From Spirochaeta cellobiosiphila DSM 17781 (lineage in GTDB: Bacteria > Spirochaetota > Spirochaetia > DSM-17781), in the NCBI RefSeq assembly GCF_000426705.1, contig NZ_KE384555.1, forward strand, positions 62,001-126,000: DNA of 64,000 nucleotides. Direction: 5' to 3'. Below the pieces are notes generated by a model. It saw only the letters and a program-made list of their open reading frames with translations. It was not told where the DNA came from and did not search any database. Positions 8,299 through 16,062 of the stretch are shown here, piece by piece; within the stretch, counting starts at the first letter, position 1, and every line of letters starts with the position of its first letter. The position numbers were made by a program, and so were the translations under genes.

Positions 8299-8364
8299 TG
8301 GTGCATACCATGCAAAGTAAAAGAAGAAAAAATAGCTGGTAAAATAGGATCTATTTGCGTTCAT
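8269..8364 (-). CDS. Aromatic-rich leader peptide (31 residues)
   Basis: This ORF starts at ATG 8364 and ends at TAA 8269. The peptide begins MNANRS. Residues 7-20 read YFTSYFFFFYFAWY, that is six Phe, four Tyr and one Trp in fourteen codons. It ends APGPVCGRSSK. Such a run is typical of phe-type leader peptides and very unlikely by chance directly between a promoter and a competing hairpin pair. There is no Shine-Dalgarno sequence. The predicted transcription start is at or within two bases of the ATG, so translation would be leaderless, as is known for some trp leaders. The peptide is too short to be caught by ordinary gene callers. Confidence 0.8.
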   Translation of the reverse strand: MNANRSYFTSYFFFFYFAWYAPGPVCGRSSK

Positions 8365-8372
8365 TTGCACAG

Positions 8373-8401
8373 ATTATGATAGACTTAGCTATTTCTGTCA
8401 A
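8373..8401 (-). promoter_or_regulatory. Promoter of the aldolase leader
   Basis: Minus strand: TTGACA (8401-8396), 17-base spacer, CATAAT (8378-8373). This matches the housekeeping consensus at 11 of 12 positions with the optimal spacing. The expected start of transcription is about 8364-8367, right at the leader ATG. Confidence 0.75.
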
Positions 8402-8605
8402 ACTGTTTCTATAGACAATAACAAAGGAATTTAACATAATTCTGTTAAATTCCTTACAGACATCCATATTTCTAAGTAAACTGATTATCTAATTGCTAAA
8501 GTGAAATAGCTTGCTCCCCCCTCTTCCAGTCAAATAATAGAATTAAAAAAGAACTACTTTCTCAACCTCTGTTCGTAGGACTATCAATATGACATTGTCG
8601 AACAC
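8402..8605. other. Non-coding stretch with a 13-bp perfect inverted repeat
   Basis: No gene is seen between the aldolase promoter and the end of the metalloprotease gene. AAGGAATTTAACA (8424-8436) and TGTTAAATTCCTT (8443-8455) form a perfect hairpin with a six-base loop. On the minus strand it is followed by a moderately T-rich run, so it may terminate the metalloprotease transcript. A regulatory role near the leader promoter cannot be excluded. Nothing else stands out. Confidence 0.5.
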
Positions 8606-10549
8606 TTAAAAAGCTATACTTTTTAAAGGAATTTCTTCGGCATAAGGCATACGATCATTGACAATGTCTTCTAAGTTTCTATTTGAAGTACTTCTAGAAT
8701 CAGCATAGAAATCTCTTGAAAAAGCGAATATTAGGTTAGACCAATCGTCATAGTCTTTAAGCTTAGATTTTTCTCCATTAGTAAAATTGATATCATAGGA
8801 AACTGAAGCATCAATACTTTTGTTTCCATTATAATCTAACCTTGCATTACCCTGTCCAATTCCATCATTCTCATTTATAGCTTTTTCATCTATATCGTTG
8901 CCCATACCATGACTATAGTCAAGGCTAAAGGAAGATGTATTAGGTCCATTCTCAACTCCAAAGGAAATAGGTTCCTTGGAGGAGTCACTCATTAGGGAAA
9001 GCCACCTAGTTTTTATATCAGGTTGCGCATTATTATATTGCTCTAAATAATACCTATCACCTACAGTTTCACTATTAGTATCTGGAAGCCCATATAACTG
9101 GTATAGGTAATTCATAACACTGTAGTAATTGGGTTTATAATTCTGATCCTCATCACCACCATGATGTAATCCTAAATTATGTCCTAATTCATGCATAAAA
9201 GTAGATGCTTGGAGATTTATTAATTCCTGCTTTTTTTCGTTACTATCGGTGTTTAAATCCCAAACACCACCTAAAGTAATGATAAGATCATTTCCGGCCC
9301 CATTAGTGCCCAATTCTGCAATCCCAGAGGAGCCTGCATTTCCTGCACCTTGTAAAAAGCCAAAGACACAATAATGGTATATCCATTTACCTACCATGGG
9401 AAAATACTTTGCTTTAATATCATACAAGTTAGAACTAGAACTGTAGTTACCTAAAGAAACCAATCGACTGTAAGGTATTTCATGACTTGTATTGTCTAAG
9501 TTGTACTTTTCTTTACTAAAGCTAGAACTAAATTTATTACCAATATTTATATGGAGGGAGATATTATTTGCCTCAAACACTTCAACTACCTTATTAAATG
9601 CTTCAATCTGAGGATCTACACCAGCATCATATCCCCTAGAGCCAGTGAAATAATATTCATTATTCGATTTGTTATATCCCAGTAGTTCTACTGAAGTTGG
9701 ATCCATATAGCTCACATATACAAAGATATCTTTTTTACCTGTCCTAGCTCCATAATCATACAAGGGAAGACCTCCATAGGTTCCTCCTGGACTCTCTGCT
9801 TGATCTGGAATACCATCATTATCAGCATCAGTATCATTAGTTATATCATTAATAGAGCTGGGCGTCGAAAATTTACGAAGAGCCCAATCATTATTAGAAT
9901 CGGTATCTATATACATTTCAGAACTCTGATTTCTGGATAAGGAATTACCATAATAGCCATAGTACTTATAAGACGATAAAGAGGAGGGAAACCCTTCAGC
10001 TTTACCAGAAAAATAACCACTTTGAGGCTCTATAGAACAGTTACCAAATCTAATAAAGTCATAAGTGACTCCATCCCTAACCAATTCAACATAACCTGAG
10101 TCAGACCAAAATGAATGATAGGTCACGTTTTTATAGACAACAGTGGGTATAAAATCACCTTGGGAGTGTAATGAATCAGGAGAATGGCTATTTTTAATTT
10201 TTAATACGGCATAACCATGAGGTGCCAACGTATAAGAATGTAAGGGGATTTCCATGACATATACATCATCTTGGCTATTATTAGTTCCATAACTTCGTAA
10301 CGAATAAGCCGATAAATTTACGGATACATTATTGGGATTATAAACTTCAAACCAAATAGAGCTATTCGAATAGTAGCTGGCACCCACTTCTGTAATATAA
10401 ATTTCCTTGGGTGAATAACTTGATGAATTCTGGATTATTAAATGGCCAGCTATATCATCATCAGAGGAGTTACTAAAAAACAAATTACAACTTGTTATTA
10501 AAGTTAAAAGTAATATAGGAGTAACTTTTGCTATGCTTTTTACATTCAT
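8606..10549 (-). CDS. Lipoprotein zinc metalloprotease with lamin-tail-like domain
   Basis: This 647-residue protein has a lipoprotein signal (LLTLITSC, lipid Cys21). Residues about 48-170 resemble a lamin-tail/LTD beta domain (EIYITEVGAS, WFEVYNPNN, YTLAPHGYAVL). A calcium-loop-like stretch TDADNDGIPDQAE lies at 240-252. The catalytic motif HELGHNLGLHH (453-463) fits HExxHxxGxxH, and SVMNY (477-481) supplies the metzincin Met-turn. It should therefore be a surface or periplasmic-face zinc protease; its target is unknown. The ATG follows the upstream DUF3783 gene by 6 bases, with GAGAGG overlapping that stop, so the two are probably one operon. Confidence 0.82.
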   Translation of the reverse strand: MNVKSIAKVTPILLLTLITSCNLFFSNSSDDDIAGHLIIQNSSSYSPKEIYITEVGASYYSNSSIWFEVYNPNNVSVNLSAYSLRSYGTNNSQDDVYVMEIPLHSYTLAPHGYAVLKIKNSHSPDSLHSQGDFIPTVVYKNVTYHSFWSDSGYVELVRDGVTYDFIRFGNCSIEPQSGYFSGKAEGFPSSLSSYKYYGYYGNSLSRNQSSEMYIDTDSNNDWALRKFSTPSSINDITNDTDADNDGIPDQAESPGGTYGGLPLYDYGARTGKKDIFVYVSYMDPTSVELLGYNKSNNEYYFTGSRGYDAGVDPQIEAFNKVVEVFEANNISLHINIGNKFSSSFSKEKYNLDNTSHEIPYSRLVSLGNYSSSSNLYDIKAKYFPMVGKWIYHYCVFGFLQGAGNAGSSGIAELGTNGAGNDLIITLGGVWDLNTDSNEKKQELINLQASTFMHELGHNLGLHHGGDEDQNYKPNYYSVMNYLYQLYGLPDTNSETVGDRYYLEQYNNAQPDIKTRWLSLMSDSSKEPISFGVENGPNTSSFSLDYSHGMGNDIDEKAINENDGIGQGNARLDYNGNKSIDASVSYDINFTNGEKSKLKDYDDWSNLIFAFSRDFYADSRSTSNRNLEDIVNDRMPYAEEIPLKSIAF

Positions 10550-10555
10550 GAAAGT

Positions 10556-10777
10556 TTAACCTCTCTGGGGTGGATTGTTTTGTAAATATTCGTGGTCACC
10601 TCTGACATCATGAATAAGGTCTTTGATTTTCCATTCTTTATTATTATCTGTTGTCATACAAAAAGCGATATCCTTAGGATTCTCAACTACTGACTTAACG
10701 GCCTTCATAATAGCTCTTATCTCATCAGTATTAAAACCATTTAATAATATTACCTTACCGTCTCTCATTTCTGCCAT
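10556..10777 (-). CDS. DUF3783-like small protein
   Basis: This is a 73-residue protein, MAEMRDGKVILLNGF onward. It matches the pattern of DUF3783: a hydrophobic strand ILLNGF, a helix TDEIRAIMKAVKSV, a strand DIAFCMTTDNN, a tryptophan (EWKIKDLI) and a C-terminal HEYL. The function of the family is unknown. The ATG at 10777 is chosen because AAGAGGAG lies 7 bases upstream; the frame is open for another 29 codons but without a comparable site. It sits 6 bases before the metalloprotease gene and is divergent from hisC. Confidence 0.65.
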   Translation of the reverse strand: MAEMRDGKVILLNGFNTDEIRAIMKAVKSVVENPKDIAFCMTTDNNKEWKIKDLIHDVRGDHEYLQNNPPQRG

Positions 10778-10893
10778 ATCATATCTCCTCTTATTATTTT
10801 CTCTCACTAAATTAACTAAAAAGTACGGATCTTTTAGAATATTTACAAGTGAGGATCTTTTCAACCATTAATACTTAAGGATAGAGTACTTTT

Positions 10894-11949
10894 ATGAAGA
10901 CAAGAGAAACAATACAGAACTTAATTCCCTATAGTGCTGGTGTTAAGGTACCGGGGGCTATTAAACTTTCAAGCAACGAAAACCCTCTAGGGACCTCACC
11001 AAAAGCCACTCAGGCTATGAAACAATACCTAGATCAGTCATTTATCTATCCAGATGGAGCGTATAGTGAGCTACGAACTAGATTGTCACAACATCTTGGA
11101 ACTCAGAATGATAACTTGATAATTGGAAATGGTTCTGATGAAATCATTACCCTTTTAGGGCTCACGTATCTAACTCCAAATGATGAAGTCATATTGGCTA
11201 AAGAGACTTTTAGTGAATATCTCTTTGCAACAAAAATTATGGGAGCCACTCCTATACAAGTACCTTTGAAAGAGGGATATCATGACTTAGAAGCTATGGA
11301 GGCGTCTATAACGTCCAGTACTAAGATGATCTTTATATGTAATCCCAATAATCCTACAGGAACCTATTGGCCCGAAAAAGATATCCTTAAATTTCTGGAT
11401 AAAGTACCTTCCGAAGTGTTAGTCGTGTTAGATGAAGCTTACAATGAATATGTTCGTGCAGAAGATTATCCCCATTCCGTCAATTTACTTAATAAGTACA
11501 ACAACCTCATTATTTTAAGAACATTCTCAAAGATCTATGGTTTAGCCGCTCTTCGTGTTGGTTATGGAATATCCAATAAAGATATTATTCAAGATATCTG
11601 GAAAGCAAAACAACCGTTCAATGTAGGGACTCTGGGGCAAGTAGCCGCTAAAGCGGCCCTAGATGATCGTGATTTTGTTATACAATCCTTTCAAAGTAAC
11701 AAAACGGGCCTAGCCCAATTGGAAGAGGGACTTACTTCACTTGGACTATTTTATTATCCAACTCAGGCCAATTTTATTTGTGTGAATGTTAATCAAGATT
11801 CTAAAAAGATCTTTGATAGAATGTTAAAAGCGGGAGTAACAATACGATCTCTCATAAGCTTTGGGATGCCTGAATGGATACGTATAACCATTGGAACAGA
11901 AAAGCAAAACTTAGCTGTATTAAAAGCACTCAAAGAAAGTTTAATATAA
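10894..11949 (+). CDS. hisC: Histidinol-phosphate aminotransferase
   Basis: This 351-residue fold-type-I PLP enzyme has KLSSNENPLGTSPKA at the N-terminus, FICNPNNPTGTY (about 148-158), VLDEAYNEYV (about 178-187) and LRTFSKIYGLAALRVGYG with the PLP-binding Lys213. A C-terminal arginine follows in EWIRITIGT. The N-terminal NENP and the SK-x-Y-G-L-A motifs are typical of HisC, which makes L-histidinol phosphate from imidazole acetol phosphate and glutamate. HisC-type enzymes often also accept phenylpyruvate, so a role in aromatic amino acid synthesis is possible. The gene stands alone, away from other his genes. It ends just before the tRNA promoter. Confidence 0.88.
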   Translation: MKTRETIQNLIPYSAGVKVPGAIKLSSNENPLGTSPKATQAMKQYLDQSFIYPDGAYSELRTRLSQHLGTQNDNLIIGNGSDEIITLLGLTYLTPNDEVILAKETFSEYLFATKIMGATPIQVPLKEGYHDLEAMEASITSSTKMIFICNPNNPTGTYWPEKDILKFLDKVPSEVLVVLDEAYNEYVRAEDYPHSVNLLNKYNNLIILRTFSKIYGLAALRVGYGISNKDIIQDIWKAKQPFNVGTLGQVAAKAALDDRDFVIQSFQSNKTGLAQLEEGLTSLGLFYYPTQANFICVNVNQDSKKIFDRMLKAGVTIRSLISFGMPEWIRITIGTEKQNLAVLKALKESLI

Positions 11950-11964
11950 ATTTGGTAATCACTG

Positions 11965-11993
11965 TTGACACTTTTTCGTGGAGTCATTATATT
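11965..11993 (+). promoter_or_regulatory. Promoter of the initiator tRNA gene
   Basis: TTGACA (11965-11970), 17-base spacer, TATATT (11988-11993). This is near consensus with optimal spacing. The predicted start near 12000 is about 12 bases before the mature tRNA. Confidence 0.8.
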
Positions 11994-12011
11994 ACCACTC
12001 ACAACGAACGA

Positions 12012-12084
12012 CGCAGGGTAGAGCAGTAGGTAGCTCGTCGGGCTCATAACCCGGAGGCCGCAGGTTCGAGTCCTGCCCCTGCTA
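12012..12084 (+). tRNA. Initiator tRNA-fMet (anticodon CAU)
   Basis: The cloverleaf is complete. Acceptor GCAGGG pairs with CCCTGC. The D arm AGAGC/GCTC is present. The anticodon stem has GGG facing CCC around loop CTCATAA (anticodon CAT). The T arm is GCAGG-TTCGAGT-CCTGC. Position 1 (C) cannot pair with position 72 (T). An unpaired 1:72 and three G-C pairs at the anticodon stem base identify the initiator rather than elongator tRNA-Met. The 3' CCA is not encoded. Confidence 0.92.
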
Positions 12085-12130
12085 AACTTTCATGTTTAGC
12101 AAATCTTTAATCAATAAAGATTTATGGTGT

Positions 12131-12173
12131 AAAACTCCTAATAATTGTTTATCAATTAATTAGGAGTTTTTTT
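12131..12173 (+). terminator. Terminator of the tRNA transcript
   Basis: ACTCCTAAT pairs with ATTAGGAGT, extended inward by AATTG/CAATT, and is followed by a run of seven T. The A-run before the stem would let it act on the minus strand as well. Confidence 0.8.
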
Positions 12174-12225
12174 ATGTTCATACGTTTTAGTAATTCTCTA
12201 TTTATTATAGCTAGCAATAAAATTT

Positions 12226-12915
12226 CTATTTTACTTCAAGTTTAACTCTAACAGTATCTGGGTCATATCTATTTGAATCAGACACCCAGGCAGACCATCC
12301 GCCCCCTTGTGTAGCCCAATTTGTATATCCAATATCCCCATATTGACTTGTTCCCTTATCGTCAGCCAATTGGACCAGCAGCCTAACATCAGAACATTTA
12401 AATTCTTCTATTATTCTTGTCTCAATACGTGCACGAATACCATCAAAGCCTACTAGATTAGAATCACCACCCCAATCAGACCATTCTGAATTGTTTATGG
12501 CTTCACTGGCCCATTGAGTATAAAAAATATCCCCATACTGGCTACCACCTTTGTCATCTGAACATTGGAACCCTATTCTAAAATCAATTCCATCTTTTAA
12601 AATAGTACTAGCGATTTCAAGATTCACTCTTAGAGCGTCAGGATTGTATTTGTTACTATCAAAAGCCCAAGGGGACCAGTGACTTCGCTTCTGACCTACA
12701 GAATATGTATATACTTCTTCACCAAAATTATTTCCTGTAATACCAGCATCACTTAATTGTAGCCCTACAAAAAAATCACTTACAGAACGGGATGAGGATT
12801 CCTCTTCAATCGAATTCACCTTATCTGAGGATTGTGAATCCATCATAAAGTTCTCACAGGAATAGAAAACCAAGAGCAATGCAATGAACGTACTGAACGC
12901 TATTTTTTTTCTCAT
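12226..12915 (-). CDS. Lipoprotein with three ChW-like repeats
   Basis: This is about 229 residues with a lipoprotein signal (LLLVFYSC). After a Ser-rich linker there are three related units of about 55-60 residues. Each has a Tyr-rich strand (VYTYSVG; GDIFYTQWA; GDIGYTNWA), a W-x-x-W pair (HWSPWAFDSN; EWSDWGGDSN; GWSAWVSDSN) and a closing strand (ALRVNLEI; GIRARIET; TVRVKLEV). The spacing resembles hydrophobic-W (ChW) repeats of surface proteins, but the match is by eye. AAAGGAG lies 6 bases before ATG 12915, so I prefer it to the ATG at 12921. No catalytic motif is seen; it is probably a surface-exposed binding protein. Confidence 0.65.
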   Translation of the reverse strand: MRKKIAFSTFIALLLVFYSCENFMMDSQSSDKVNSIEEESSSRSVSDFFVGLQLSDAGITGNNFGEEVYTYSVGQKRSHWSPWAFDSNKYNPDALRVNLEIASTILKDGIDFRIGFQCSDDKGGSQYGDIFYTQWASEAINNSEWSDWGGDSNLVGFDGIRARIETRIIEEFKCSDVRLLVQLADDKGTSQYGDIGYTNWATQGGGWSAWVSDSNRYDPDTVRVKLEVK

Positions 12916-13095
12916 ATTCATCTCCTTTAATTGCTAGCTTAACTAAACTATAAAAGGAAGACATTAATATAACAATAAAAAACTTACCAACCGGTCAGCA
13001 TTATTAAACAATACTATTCATTGCATGACTATATTATAAATATTTCCAGCAGAGAGATAGTTTATACTCCCAAATGCTTCACCAAACAGACCAAT

Positions 13096-14178
13096 TTACA
13101 AAAGCTCTTTAATGGTGATGTCTCCACTGGAAGCTTTAATATCTAGTTCGTAGCCCCCGCCATTGGCTTCACCTTTGATTTTACTATGTGATAGTCCAGA
13201 AATTTCTGTTAGTAACTTGAAGTCACTTTTTATTTTTCCAGAAGAGGCATTAAGACTAAAATTAAACTTTGACCCAGAGGGTAGTTCTACTAAAACGTCT
13301 CCTGAACTACTTTTAATATTCATATTCCCTTTCCAGGAATCCATACCTACTAAAACATTACCAGAAGAAGCAAAAATGTCAGAATGAGAAGAGGATAGAT
13401 GAGCAATCTTTATTTTACCAGAGGAAGCTCTTGTCATTAGATCGTCCACAGATATTTTATCCAGTTCAATTCTACCTGAACTAGCGTCAATACTAAGAAC
13501 AGAACCAAGAATGTTTTTTCCTCTAATATATCCTGAACTAGCGGAAAGGTTAGCAAGATTAACAGTCCACTGATCTATATCAATGTCACCAGACGAAGCT
13601 TTAAAATTAATCCGTTTATCCGATCTCATATCACTAGCTGTTATATCACCAGAGCTAGCATTAATTTCTACTTCAGAACTGTCCACGTCAGTAAGGAATA
13701 CATCACCAGAGCTGGAGTTTACTGTCAGACTAGCTGCTTCAATTTGATTAAGTTGAATATCATTTGAAATATCACGGACCAAAAGATCTCCCTCAAAGGA
13801 TTCAGGTAAAACAACCTCAAAGTTAAATGATCCTTTCTGAATAAGCTGGAACATGAACAGAGATTTTTTAAATATTCTAATAACCAGAACCGAATCTTTT
13901 CTCTCTACTAATAGGGAGGGAACACTCTTCTTGTTTGAGGTATCCAGAAAACCATTTAATGTAAGTTCAAGTTTGTCTTTATTCTTTCCTCCCCTTAATA
14001 GATAGGACTGCCTAGCCCTATCTATCGTTATCACACTGCTAGGACCATCTAATTCAAAGACAATGGTTTTAATTCCCTCTACATTCTCTACTTTTCTCTC
14101 ATCAATAGAAAAAGAACCAGCTATTATAGCCATGGGACATAACAGGATAAATATAAGCCCCATAAATTTATTCTTCAC
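13096..14178 (-). CDS. Exported DUF4097-type beta-repeat protein
   Basis: This 360-residue protein has a signal peptide (cleavage likely near residue 21). The remainder is beta-rich, with about eight copies of a SSGDI/SSGKI motif spaced 18-25 residues apart (NSSSGDVFL, NASSGDITA, KASSGDIDI, DASSGRIEL and others). This is the DUF4097 putative-adhesin pattern, a right-handed beta helix. Family genes often lie beside ECF sigma/anti-sigma genes (general knowledge). Here the region upstream of the start carries a copy of the ECF sigma promoter region from 47 kb. The start is GTG at 14178 with AAAGGAG 8 bases upstream. Its function is unknown; it is likely an envelope or periplasmic protein. Confidence 0.8.
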   Translation of the reverse strand: MKNKFMGLIFILLCPMAIIAGSFSIDERKVENVEGIKTIVFELDGPSSVITIDRARQSYLLRGGKNKDKLELTLNGFLDTSNKKSVPSLLVERKDSVLVIRIFKKSLFMFQLIQKGSFNFEVVLPESFEGDLLVRDISNDIQLNQIEAASLTVNSSSGDVFLTDVDSSEVEINASSGDITASDMRSDKRINFKASSGDIDIDQWTVNLANLSASSGYIRGKNILGSVLSIDASSGRIELDKISVDDLMTRASSGKIKIAHLSSSHSDIFASSGNVLVGMDSWKGNMNIKSSSGDVLVELPSGSKFNFSLNASSGKIKSDFKLLTEISGLSHSKIKGEANGGGYELDIKASSGDITIKELL

Positions 14179-14203
14179 AAAACACTCCTTTGTTTCTTAT
14201 CAG

Positions 14204-14240
14204 CTATGAACCATAGGTCCATACTTTCTATATAAATCTT
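14204..14240 (-). pseudogene. Relic of the 5' end of an ECF sigma factor gene
   Basis: These 37 bases are identical to 46968-47004, codons about 6-18 of the intact ECF sigma gene. Read on the minus strand they encode DLYRKYGPMVH and then run into a TGA. No start codon or further sigma sequence remains. It is a fragment left by duplication, lying between the copied promoter region and the DUF4097 gene. Confidence 0.8.
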
Positions 14241-14270
14241 AAAAATAAACAGATCACTTATAATGATACT

Positions 14271-14372
14271 CATCGTAATATATAACAATAATTTTTGAAT
14301 AAACTGGTACAGAGAAAGAGATAAGAGAAAGTAATAAATACTTCTGTGATTACTGCTTTATAAAATAGTATC
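14271..14372. repeat. Diverged copy (A) of the ECF sigma promoter region
   Basis: These 102 bases align without gaps for most of their length to 47054-47156, differing at roughly one position in eight. The core AATAAACTGGTACAGAGAAA is identical in both. In the other copy the block is the divergent promoter region between the ECF sigma operon and a surface-repeat gene. Here it lies upstream of the DUF4097 gene, in the same relative orientation as it has to the sigma gene. Confidence 0.85.
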
Positions 14373-14381
14373 ATAATAATA

Positions 14382-15020
14382 TCAGTATATATAACGTGCA
14401 GTGGTTACAAGATAAGCCGGCGGGGCTACCGTTTTGTAAAGGCCATGATATTCATATCCTCCATTAAAACCCAGGGCAAAGCTATCAGAGAGAGAATAAG
14501 TACTTACTATGCCTAAACGAAGAGTATCTCCCGAAGCAGAATACCACCCATCTTTGACATCCTTATAGAACCATCTTTTATAATAGTCGCTATGCTTTAA
14601 ATAAGTTACCAATTGACGATCCCAAATAAACTCCCCTCCCAAAGACCAGTTTTCAAAATAAACACCTGGGCGCATACCTAACTCCATGCCCAAGCCATGT
14701 CCTTTTACTAAAGAATTACCAAAACCACGATAGACCAGAGAAGAATGCAGGGGTATAGAAATAGACCCTGCCTCAAAGATACGCAGATCTCCCCCTACGC
14801 GCAATCGATACTCGTCCGTATCCATTTTAACAGTGGGGATGGTAAAATCTATAGAAACATCCAAATCCTTATTGATACTATGGCTGTAACCGGTTGTTAA
14901 ACTTGCCAGGCCATAATCAAAACCAAAGGCAATATAGATGGTACTATGTGAAGTCTCTGCACTTAGCGAATAGGTTAAGAGTAGGAGTAAAAAGGATGTA
15001 ATAATGATTAATCGCTTCAT
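14382..15020 (-). CDS. Predicted outer-membrane beta-barrel protein
   Basis: This 212-residue protein has a cleavable signal peptide (about 1-21, SLSAE). The rest consists of alternating-residue strands rich in Gly, Tyr and Ser, such as YIAFGFDYGLASLTTGYSHS, YRLRVGGDLRIFE and LGLGFNGGYEY-like segments. It ends in an aromatic residue (TTARYIY), as barrel proteins usually do. I do not recognise the family. The ATG overlaps the stop of the alpha/beta hydrolase gene by four bases, so the two are coupled. Confidence 0.6.
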   Translation of the reverse strand: MKRLIIITSFLLLLLTYSLSAETSHSTIYIAFGFDYGLASLTTGYSHSINKDLDVSIDFTIPTVKMDTDEYRLRVGGDLRIFEAGSISIPLHSSLVYRGFGNSLVKGHGLGMELGMRPGVYFENWSLGGEFIWDRQLVTYLKHSDYYKRWFYKDVKDGWYSASGDTLRLGIVSTYSLSDSFALGFNGGYEYHGLYKTVAPPAYLVTTARYIY

Positions 15021-16006
15021 TTTCGTGCTCCTGATAAATCAAGAGTTGCCAAATATTGATTCACGATTTTCATACTGACATCCCCCTTTGACCATGTCAC
15101 ATCGCTATGACCAGCATCCGGGACGACTTCTACCCTGGCCCTTTTAAAAAGCTGAGCTTGGTGTTTTTGAAAACCTTCGCCCATCTCTGTCGACAAACCA
15201 CCAGCTATAAAGAGAATCTCAGGTTTTACTTTTCCCAGGTTCAAAGTAAAATCGAACTCCCCATCCACCAACTCTTCAAAATAGAGAAATTGCAGAACAG
15301 AAGCACTGATTCTCCAATTAGGAGAAGGATCATTATGCCTATCAGCACCATAAGCAGGATCTCCTAAACTGATAAGGTATAGATAGTCAGCCATTTCATG
15401 ATCAGATACGGAAAAGAACTGTCTAATCCAAAGGAAATCATTAATAACTTCACTCAAGAAATTAACAGAAGAACTTTCCATTTTCCTACCTAGCGCTGTA
15501 CTAAACTCACCTGGCTCAAATAAAACGGCTCCGGCAATCCTGTCAGGATGGGCATTCATATACTGGGCAGCATACTGCCCTCCCCAGGAATGTCCAAATA
15601 ATATTACCTGTCTTCCAGGAGCAAAAGAGTCAACCAGATATTCTAAATCCGCAAGGTATTGATCTAGAGATAGTGTCTTTGGATCATTTTGTCGCTGGGA
15701 CAGCCCAGAACCTCTCTGATCCCAAAAGACAAGATAATAATTATCACTAAGACGAACGCCTTCAAACTCATCAGCTAGGCGGGTCATAGAAAGGTAGTCA
15801 TTACCTGGCCCTCCATGGAGAAAAATAATAACCGGATTATCCGGATTACCCATGGTTTCTAGATGAAGTAGTGTATCTTTCAAAGGAAAAGACGGAAGAG
15901 AAGAGTCTTGATCTACAGTAGCAGGGACAAGATTACCAGGTTGATTGGGATTCATTAAATGACAACCACACAAAAACAAAACAAAACATAGATAGATAAA
16001 GCGCAT
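15017..16006 (-). CDS. Lipoprotein alpha/beta hydrolase
   Basis: This is about 329 residues. A lipoprotein signal (YLCFVLFLCGC) precedes an alpha/beta-hydrolase domain. The oxyanion-loop motif HGGPGNDYL is followed by FWDQRGSGLS, the nucleophile elbow GHSWGGQYA and a late histidine in DAGHSDV. HGGPG with DQRGSG is typical of the proline-iminopeptidase-like group, so it may act on peptides or esters. The lipid anchor places it outside the inner membrane, unlike cytoplasmic iminopeptidases. ATG 16006 is preceded by GGAGG, while the open frame reaches 16066 without a site. It is coupled to the barrel-like gene downstream. Confidence 0.8.
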   Translation of the reverse strand: MRFIYLCFVLFLCGCHLMNPNQPGNLVPATVDQDSSLPSFPLKDTLLHLETMGNPDNPVIIFLHGGPGNDYLSMTRLADEFEGVRLSDNYYLVFWDQRGSGLSQRQNDPKTLSLDQYLADLEYLVDSFAPGRQVILFGHSWGGQYAAQYMNAHPDRIAGAVLFEPGEFSTALGRKMESSSVNFLSEVINDFLWIRQFFSVSDHEMADYLYLISLGDPAYGADRHNDPSPNWRISASVLQFLYFEELVDGEFDFTLNLGKVKPEILFIAGGLSTEMGEGFQKHQAQLFKRARVEVVPDAGHSDVTWSKGDVSMKIVNQYLATLDLSGARK

Positions 16007-16062
16007 ATCGCCTCCTAAAAAGCTAATGAGATAATCATCAACTTCCGGAAGAGAGACGACAA

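Noticed and set aside
8269-8340. Two other short ORFs in the aldolase leader (MVCTRACLR and MHQGLFAVDPPSKR...)
   Set aside because: They lie in other frames, lack ribosome sites and have no codon run that would explain stalling. The aromatic ORF starts exactly at the promoter's predicted start.
8218-8370. T-box riboswitch, 6S or SRP RNA in the aldolase leader
   Set aside because: No AGGGTGGNACCGCG T-box sequence or SRP/6S signature is present, and the leader ORF with competing hairpins explains the region.
12012-12084. Initiator tRNA as an integration site
   Set aside because: No integrase and no repeated tRNA 3' end are found nearby. The tRNA has its own promoter and terminator.
14204-14372. 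The duplicated promoter block as an insertion sequence or MITE
   Set aside because: It has no terminal inverted repeats or target duplication. Its internal content matches the 5' part of the sigma locus, so local duplication is a simpler explanation.
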